Assembly (NCBI GenBank): GCA_963854835.1
Contig: OY978525.1
Coordinates: 75,694,128-75,758,127 of the forward strand
Direction: 5' to 3'
DNA length: 64,000 nucleotides
DNA from: Megamerina dolium
Lineage: Eukaryota > Arthropoda > Insecta > Diptera > Megamerinidae
Part shown: positions 56,744 through 64,000 of the stretch, piece by piece
Position numbering within the stretch: the stretch's first letter is position 1
Layout of the letters: every line of letters begins with the position of its first letter
Notes under the pieces: generated by a model
Told to the model about the DNA's origin: nothing
The model's input: only the letters and a program-made list of their open reading frames with translations
The model's database searches: none
Position numbers and translations under genes: made by a program

Positions 56744-59700
56744 CTTTTATATTACGCGTAAAAATTGGTGGGGTGCCAAATTTGTTTGAAGGTAAATCGT
56801 ACACCGTTACAAAGCAGCTAGTTTCAACTTCACCATTACGATTTGCTCCTATACACCTGTATACTCCGGAATCTTTCGTATCCGTTGTGTGAATTTCCAA
56901 ACATGAGAGACCATTACTCAATAAGAATTTATATTTGGCATCATTGTTGAGGATAGCCTTGTCTTTATACCATTTTACTTCCACGTCACTTCCAGATATG
57001 CTACAAGTAAGCTTAATGTCGGTGCCAACAGCCGAAGTTCGACTAGTTAGTTTAAGATCAACATTTGGTTTTCGTAGTGCACTGCGCGATTTTTTTTTAT
57101 CTTTGTATTCCGAATCTAATAATTTATAACTTTTGTTGGTAGAATAACTTTCGAGTGGGTGGTCGTCAAACAATTTTTCCACACGTAAAACTTGTTGTTC
57201 CTTGATTAGTAAGTCTCCGTTTATGATTATTGGGTTATTCTTCAATGCCACTGTTTTTTCATCTTTGACGTTTTCATACCGGTTTTGTGTATTAATATTC
57301 CGAATTTCTTCAGATTTGAATTTAACTTGCTCCTCTTCGAGCAGATTAATTTCTTCGGCTGGTGATACATTTTTCAATGCTTCTTTGATTTTATTTTTCT
57401 TTTCCTGCAACTTCTTATTTTCAGACATATTTATTTCAACTTCAGTTTTCTTTAAAAAGTCAGGTTCATCCAGCACTTTAATTTCTTGTAGATCTTTTGT
57501 GGAACTATTGTTTTCCAAAGCCATATTTACATTATTTGTTTTTAGTTTAACCCATAACATCTCTTTCGCTTGTATTTCATCATCTTTCAGTTTATTATAT
57601 TTAACCTCCTCGATATTACTCTCGTTCGTGCTGAATTCTTTATCACCGCTTAATAAATTATCATTATTGTTCACTTTGGTCTCCACAGTCGTTTTCTTTT
57701 CTTTTGCATTGATTTCCTTGTCCGTATTTCCGATTCTATCATCTACAGTCTTTTTATTTGCGATTTTCTCCTCTTTCTTATGCCGTTTACTTTCATGAAT
57801 GCTTTGAAATTTGTTCTCCAAAATATCACTCCTTTCATTCGCATCTCGCAAAGCCTTATCTTCTTCACCATCTTCGGTTTTAGGGCTTATAGAATTTTCT
57901 TCAATCTTCTTGGATTTACTACTGCTGATATTAGCTTTCAATTGTTTCTTTTCGATCAGAGGCTTCTCTGCTTTAACGGTTTCCTCTTCAACCTTTGAAC
58001 TTGTGTCTATCTCTTTCACCTCCTCATTTTCTAATTGTTTATTTTCATCCTTCTGTTGAGCTTTACTTTGAAGTATGTTATCATTTTGTACAACTTTTTC
58101 CTTGTCGGATTCCGTAAACTCTGTCATTTTAATACCTCTTCCTGATGTTTTCGTTTTAACAACCTTCTCTTCCTGTATAAAATTTCTATTGGTTTCGTCT
58201 TCCGAGAGCTGTGCTTCCGCCTTAGCATCTTCAATTTTTTTCTCCTTTTCACACTTAAATGTCTCACTTTTAAATTTAGGTTCTAAATGACTATTTTTCA
58301 TCACAACCTCTATATTCCGAAATTGATTTTTAAGTATCTTCTGCTGTTCTTTCATCTTATTTTCTATTTGTAATATTTCACACTCTTCGATCTTGTCAAA
58401 TTTATTTTTTACGATATGCTCGGTTTCAGAAACTGAAATTTTTTTTATATCCGACTGTTCTAGTTCTTTTGAAACTTTTTTCGTTTCTAATAATTTATAT
58501 TCTTCAACCTCTTCTGAATTACTAACATCAACATTTAGGTTTTGTTGATTTTCGTCGTTCGTTCGTCGTTCCGTCTTTTCGAACTCGGTATACAATAAAA
58601 TATTTCCTTCTAATTCCTTATTTCCGTTCGACTTTTTCTCTACTTTATCACTTTCGATTTCAGTTTTCAAACACGATACCTCGTCCCTTATATTAATTTG
58701 TTCATATGGTGGTCTCTCCTTCTTAACCTTTTCAAGTTTGGCCTTTGATATATCATTACCATCTGAAGTTTTATCCTTATCTTTTACTTTTTCTTTTTCT
58801 ACAGTTTTGTATTTCTCAGGTTTTTTAGATCTGCTCTCCAAAAGATTACTTTTTTCTGTTAGTTTGGGGTTTTTATCCAAAGATTTGATGTCTTTAAGTA
58901 TTTCTCTAGCCTCTTGGAATTTATTATCCTGAATATCTTTCTTATTCTTATTATCATCGCTCATCGATTTGTCTTCTTTAAATATTCCGGTTTCACGGTG
59001 TACATATTCATCTTCCAAAATCTTCTCATTCACATTTTCTCGATTATCAGTAGACAAAATTTCTATAGGCTTTTCCGCTTTCGTTTGTGCAACATTAACA
59101 TCCTTCATTTCATTTTCCTTGTTTAGTATTTTTTGAGTTTCATGTTCCTTAGACTTACTTTCCAAAACGCTCTTCCTCTCTTGATCCTGCTTGACCGCAA
59201 TCTCCGAATTGTTCTCTTTCTCTTTCGCATTAAATAGTCTCGTTTGTTGGACTTTTTCGTTAATGGCATTTGGAATATTTTCTTTATTGCACTTACTTTC
59301 ATTTGCATGCGGTTTAATTTTATCAGATTCGTGATAGATATCATCGCTTTCTTCATCCAAAGAATTTCCCTTTTCAATTTCTACGACCTGTGAAATTATG
59401 TTCATGTCATCTTTCTTATCTTTTTGTAACGGTTCATTTTCACCAAAATTTGGTTCTTCTTCATTTATGCTAACTTGAAATTTGTCTGCTTCGTCTGCTA
59501 AACCTTTCTCTTCAGTTTCAACATATCGACTAGTCATACTAATATCATCATTTAAGATAATTTTCATATCGTTAAGTGGGTCTCTACCTTCAGGCCTTTC
59601 AGGGATATTTTCAACCACTTTAGTACTTTCTGAATCGATTTCAAAAATATTTTCATTGACCTTTTGTTCCTGGGTGGGGTGTTTCTCCTTGGCTGCAGAA

Positions 59701-62700
59701 GTATATTCTTTAAAATTATTTTGCCCCAACAAAACTTGTGCTTCAGCCTTTATTTCTGTGACATCAAGCATCTTTCCACTACAATCATAATTTTCTTCTT
59801 CTTTAGGTGAAACCTTTTCAGATGGGGTTTCTAGTCTTATTTCTGAATAATGTTCAATTTCTTTCAACTTAACTTCACTGCCTATCGAATCTGTCCCTTC
59901 AGATATGCTTAACTCCCATGTCTTTACGCTTGTTACTTCTAAAACTTTCTCACGTTCTTGCGTTTTAGTTATCACCATTTTAGCATCACACGTATGCTCA
60001 TGCTCTTCGTCATTCGAATCTTTTACTTTAACCTTTCCAAATGTAGTTTCCATTCCGTTTTTAGTTTTCGCTTCTTTGGCTGATAATATTTTTCCATCAC
60101 TATTCTTTGTTTCTTTAGCTGTACCCATTCCTGACTGATCTCTCAATTCTACTTCTGATATTTGAACGGCCACTTTTGATTTATTTCCCTTATCGCTCGA
60201 AACGTTTTCTTCAGCTGCTGCCAATTTAAAAATCAGCTTGCCCTCTACGAATTGTCTCATTTTATCTCGACACTCTGCCTGCGTGAATTGCTCTGATATA
60301 TCTTCACAAGTGCTACTTCTTTCATTAAGTGATATATCTTCTTCTAGTAGAATTTCATCTTCTGCATTTACAGTTATCGCATCCGATACTTGTTCATCTT
60401 TTGGTATACTTCCTTCTATTGAGCCCATAGTTTCGTCTAATCTATTATTGGAAATAACTTCAATCGTTTCAACTTTATTATCTTCCTCAAAAGTATTCGT
60501 TGTTACTACTCCTGCAGATTGCTTTTGCAAATTATTGTCAACCCGTTTCACTTCCATTTCTAAAAAATTTACGATCGAGTTTGTTAGATCACTTAAATGC
60601 TCACATATTTTCATGCTTGATACTGTAAGCTCACATTTTTCTATGTAGTCGTATTCGTTTAATGCTAGAGTGTAAATATATTCTACTTTATTTTTCAGGA
60701 TACAGCTTTCGTTAAAATTTAGAATGTCATCGAACAAAACAAAGATGCCCATCAGATTCTTTTGCGTCGTTATCATATTTTCAGATGATTTTTCTACGCT
60801 ACCAGTTTTTTTTGCAGCAATTGCTTCTGATTTCAAGTTATCTAATATTGGTAGCAAAGATGTTAATTGTTTGCATAATTGTGAATCCTTAGTATCACTT
60901 AATTTAGCTTGTATACATACAATATTTTCCAAAACATTTCGTATATAATCATCGCAAATTTTTCCACCTGCTTCAGGGCAAATCTGCAGAAGAGAATTAA
61001 TCAAAGTCTCTACATGACTTCTTTCAAACAATTTGTCATCAAATGTATGCTCAAGATTTTCTTTAAGTTTAAAAACTACATTTGATATTCTTTCGCAATC
61101 ATGTAAATTATTTATAATATTTGTTGCGTCTATATTAAGTTCTTTTAAGTTTTCATTATTTTGAATATATTGGAGTAATTCTTTTAATTCTTCAGTTGAC
61201 GTATTGCGTTGATCCTTTTCTCTTTCTTCATCAATATATTGCTTCATTTTATTCGATTTAATTACATTTAATAGAAAACCAAAGAAATCAGAGGATGCTT
61301 CCATTTCTTGTATGATTTCAATTGCATCAACTATATTTCCTTTATTACATGAGTCAACAATTTGTGCGAGTTTTGCTCTTTGTACAGATAAGTCTTCGAA
61401 TTCAACGTTTAAAAACAATTGATCTATACAAGTCAAAAGATCTGAAAGACCATGTTTAATATTTACATATGAGTTCGAATTGTTACTCATATACGCTTCG
61501 TTGTGTACTCCAAGGTTGCCAAATTCCGCCGATATCAATTGTAATGCAGAAGATAAATCCTGCACAATCTTGTTATTCGGATATGTTTCTTGAACAAACG
61601 ATATTATACCATTTATATTAGGTTGAATAGCTTCTGTCATATCACGAACCACTGTTTTTCTTAAGGTGTCATTTGTATTCAGGATTTGAAGAAATGTAGG
61701 CTTAATGTTCTCGATAATATGAAGCGGTCTTGCTTCATCTTTGACTTCAGCAATTGATATTTTCTTTATAGATGGTAGTAAATTCTTTAATTTAAATACA
61801 GGCTCAATGGACATATTATCTTTGTCATTCTCCAGATTTGTTTTTATATCTTTCAAAGTACTCTGTAGAGATTCCAGAATTTCTGGTATTTCATTGTTTA
61901 GATATTTTACGTCAATATTTCTTATTTCACTTAAAATCAATTCTATATTCTTAAGAACTTCTACCAGACGATGGTCGGTATGAATTTTGGCCTGCTGGTC
62001 ATCTTCAGTTGAAGGTAATGTTTCATATTTAGGTTCCAAAATGGAAATTTGAGTTTCTACCTTTACGTTTTCTGATGCAGATCTACGAATACTGTCCATG
62101 TTCTCCCTCAATTTCTGTAATTGTGCTCCAATTGTATCTACCAAATCATATTCGTCGGTCGTTATATTTAATAAATTAAGTCTTGCCATTATCTCACTAT
62201 CAACTAGCATCAAAATTGTTTGCAAATTATTTACGATTTCTTTGTTTTCTTTCATAAATTTGTTTATAATAGGGCAGTTTGCTCCCAAGCCTTCCTGTAT
62301 CTGCAATAAAAATAACTTCGCTGAACTTACATTCTGATTAAGTGTGTTTATTTCATCTTGTGTGTCTCTTCTTCTTTGTGATAACATCAGCGAATTTACT
62401 TTCATAAGTTCCGGTGTAACCGAATCAATTTCATGAATAAGTGCTATGATTCTTAAATTGTTTTCAGAATTTTCAATGAAATCAAATATAGAAACGAGTA
62501 TTGTTTGTATTTTTAGCAAATTATCAGCCAAATTGTTATTAATGCATTCGGTCACATCATTTAATACCCTAAATGTACTCATTAAATGTGACTGAAGATT
62601 CATAATAACTGAAGATGATTTTTTAATATACATATTTGAGTCCTCGATTATTCCTTTAATGCTACTCATTAAGCATTGTAACGGTTCTACTAATTTCTTC

Positions 62701-64000
62701 ATCTGATCTTTAGCGTTATTACGAGAATTATTGCAGTAATATATAAATTGTATTACTTCCGTTCCGATCTTTTCGAATATTTGAAGTGCTAGTTGGTGTT
62801 CTAAATCTGGTAGAGCTTGCAGGATGTCTTCAAATGTATTTCCTATATCTTCCAAAGGCTTTTTAAGATCCGAAAAATCACAAGTGTGCACTAAACACTT
62901 CTTTAATCTAAACATTGTTTTAACAATTTTAGCATTTAACATAGATGGTTCTTGATATGCAGAAGTATTTAATAACTCATGTTCAATGTTTTCCAAATCG
63001 GACTTGAGTTCTTGTATTATCCCTCCAACTTTTTCAAGCTCTTCAACATTTGAAGATTTTATTACATTTATGCAGTATTCAAATTGTTTTATTCCACTTG
63101 AAATGCATTCTTGAGCACTAGGAGTTTGTGCAACCTTAACACTAGCTTCTTCTGATTTTAGCATCTCATTTTCCACTGACCTTGGTTCTGTGTATGCTTG
63201 CTTAGCAGAAATATCATCTTGGGTTGAAATATCTGCAACACTCTCGAATATACCTACATCCACTTGTTCACAATATTGTAGTAAATCGATAATGGGCTTC
63301 ACCTCAGTTTTTATTGCGTCAAATTCGGTGCTTTGGTCTAGTGAAGAAATTGTAAATTCTTCATGGATACTAAGAACTGAATCTCGTATACTTAAAATAT
63401 GTTTAGCACATTCTGCGTGCTTCGCTGACGTTAAACTATCTTGTACTTGAGAAAACTTTAGTTGATCCTCTGTTGTCAAAACAAAATTTTGAAGCTCTTG
63501 AATAGGTTCAATTAATTGCTTTAAATGAAAAATGTCGTTATCTTCTGGCAAGATTTGAAGATTTTCCAATGCATGCGTTTCTTTAATTAGTAATATATAG
63601 GGCTTTATATTAAATATGAAGTCAGCAGCTGTTAATGGCATGTGCAATGACGATATACTTTGTACTTGTTCTAGTTCCTGTGTATGGAAGACTTGAAGAC
63701 TTTCCTTAACACCTTGTAAGGTTTGAGCTAACTTTTTTAAATCCGAAATACAAAATTCACTTAAATCTTGTATGTTATCCTGAACTAAGAGTTCTTGCAT
63801 TTTTTCAACTTGAGCTTCCAAACTGCAGACTACATTAGCAAACGTCATATTATAACGAATTTGTGATAATAAAATGGGTTGTTTGACTGCAGTTGGTTGA
63901 AGGACCTCTAAAATAAGGTGTTTCAAATTTTGCAATTTTGAGAGTGTTGCTGTAACTTGATTAGCAGTTTCCTTTTGCAGAAAGCCTAAAACATTTTCAG
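56744..64000 (-). CDS. Strn-Mlck: Giant muscle Ig gene: huge coiled-coil / KE-rich exon (partial)
   Basis: One frame open from the window edge to donor GTGTGT after 56744 (phase 1): about 2,418 codons. The frame is open through 64000 and the apparent start at 63935 is a TTG, so the exon continues upstream. The first ~1,150 residues are helical, leucine-rich with repeated short helices (KKLAQTLQGVKESLQ style). The next ~1,100 are extremely rich in Lys and Glu (EKVKDKDKTSDGN style, PEVK-like). The last ~115 hold an I-set Ig (VDLKLTSRTSAVGTD ... DSGVYRCIGANRNG), and the end PPIFTRNIKG is the A strand of the next Ig. Stretchin-Mlck is known for such unique and PEVK-like regions; Unc-89 is the main alternative. 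Confidence 0.78.

Noticed and set aside
44885..64000. Unc-89/obscurin as the identity of the Ig gene
   Set aside because: Not excluded, but the two-Ig units with charged linkers, KE-rich giant exon and the RS-x-TP linker before the expected Fn3 fit Stretchin-Mlck better; no SH3 or RhoGEF region is seen here.

Overview
The window looks like genomic DNA of a higher fly (Diptera, Brachycera). It is AT-rich, has short introns with GT/AG borders, and carries insect-type LTR retroelements (including an env-bearing errantivirus), piggyBac, hAT, Tc1/mariner and RTE elements, and a tRNA-headed SINE. A tephritid fruit fly is a guess I cannot confirm. Only one host gene is visible; the rest is layered transposable elements (TEs).

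Positions 44885-64000, minus strand: part of a giant muscle immunoglobulin gene of the titin/MLCK class, most likely Stretchin-Mlck. It has a very long coiled-coil and KE-rich exon (56744 to beyond 64000), an alternative first exon with its own promoter-like region (52645-54390), and a run of exons each coding about two I-set Ig domains. Almost every intron is phase 1, so exons can be skipped or added without changing frame. At the 3' side an eight-residue terminal exon (45095-45121) competes with an exon (44885-44960) leading on to parts not present here. If the gene continues, Fn3 and kinase exons lie beyond position 1, behind an intron of at least 44.9 kb filled with TEs. Intronic insertions in this part are a SINE inside an LTR fragment (55809-56395) and a diverged SINE (46815-47045).

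Positions 1-11210, minus strand: two tandem copies of an errantivirus sharing one central LTR. Copy B (4543-11210) is complete from LTR to LTR but frameshifted in pol and env. Copy A is cut at 1313 by a hAT element whose transposase gene (1-907, one 68-bp intron) is open to the window edge.

Positions 11541-35308: a giant imperfect palindrome whose axis is a pure (AT)n tract at 25814-25877. From outside in, each arm holds an RTE 3' end, a SINE, a CsRn1-like Ty3/gypsy remnant (tRNA-Trp-type primer site) split by a defective piggyBac, then an unusual Ty3/gypsy element whose gag begins with a SAP-like box and runs on to integrase with no protease, RT or RNase H, and whose LTR next to the axis contains another SINE. 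The left arm alone carries a nearly intact, very young Ty3/gypsy element (16806-21782, 349-bp LTRs identical by eye). The right arm alone carries an extra SINE.

Positions 35186-44622: an RTE fragment, two Tc1/mariner copies, LTRs of the same family as the palindrome element, and a second, smaller palindrome (39429-44622) with two copies of a 477-bp MITE. Long (AT)n tracts border most insertions and seem to act as landing sites. No RNA gene other than SINE heads, and no CRISPR, was seen.
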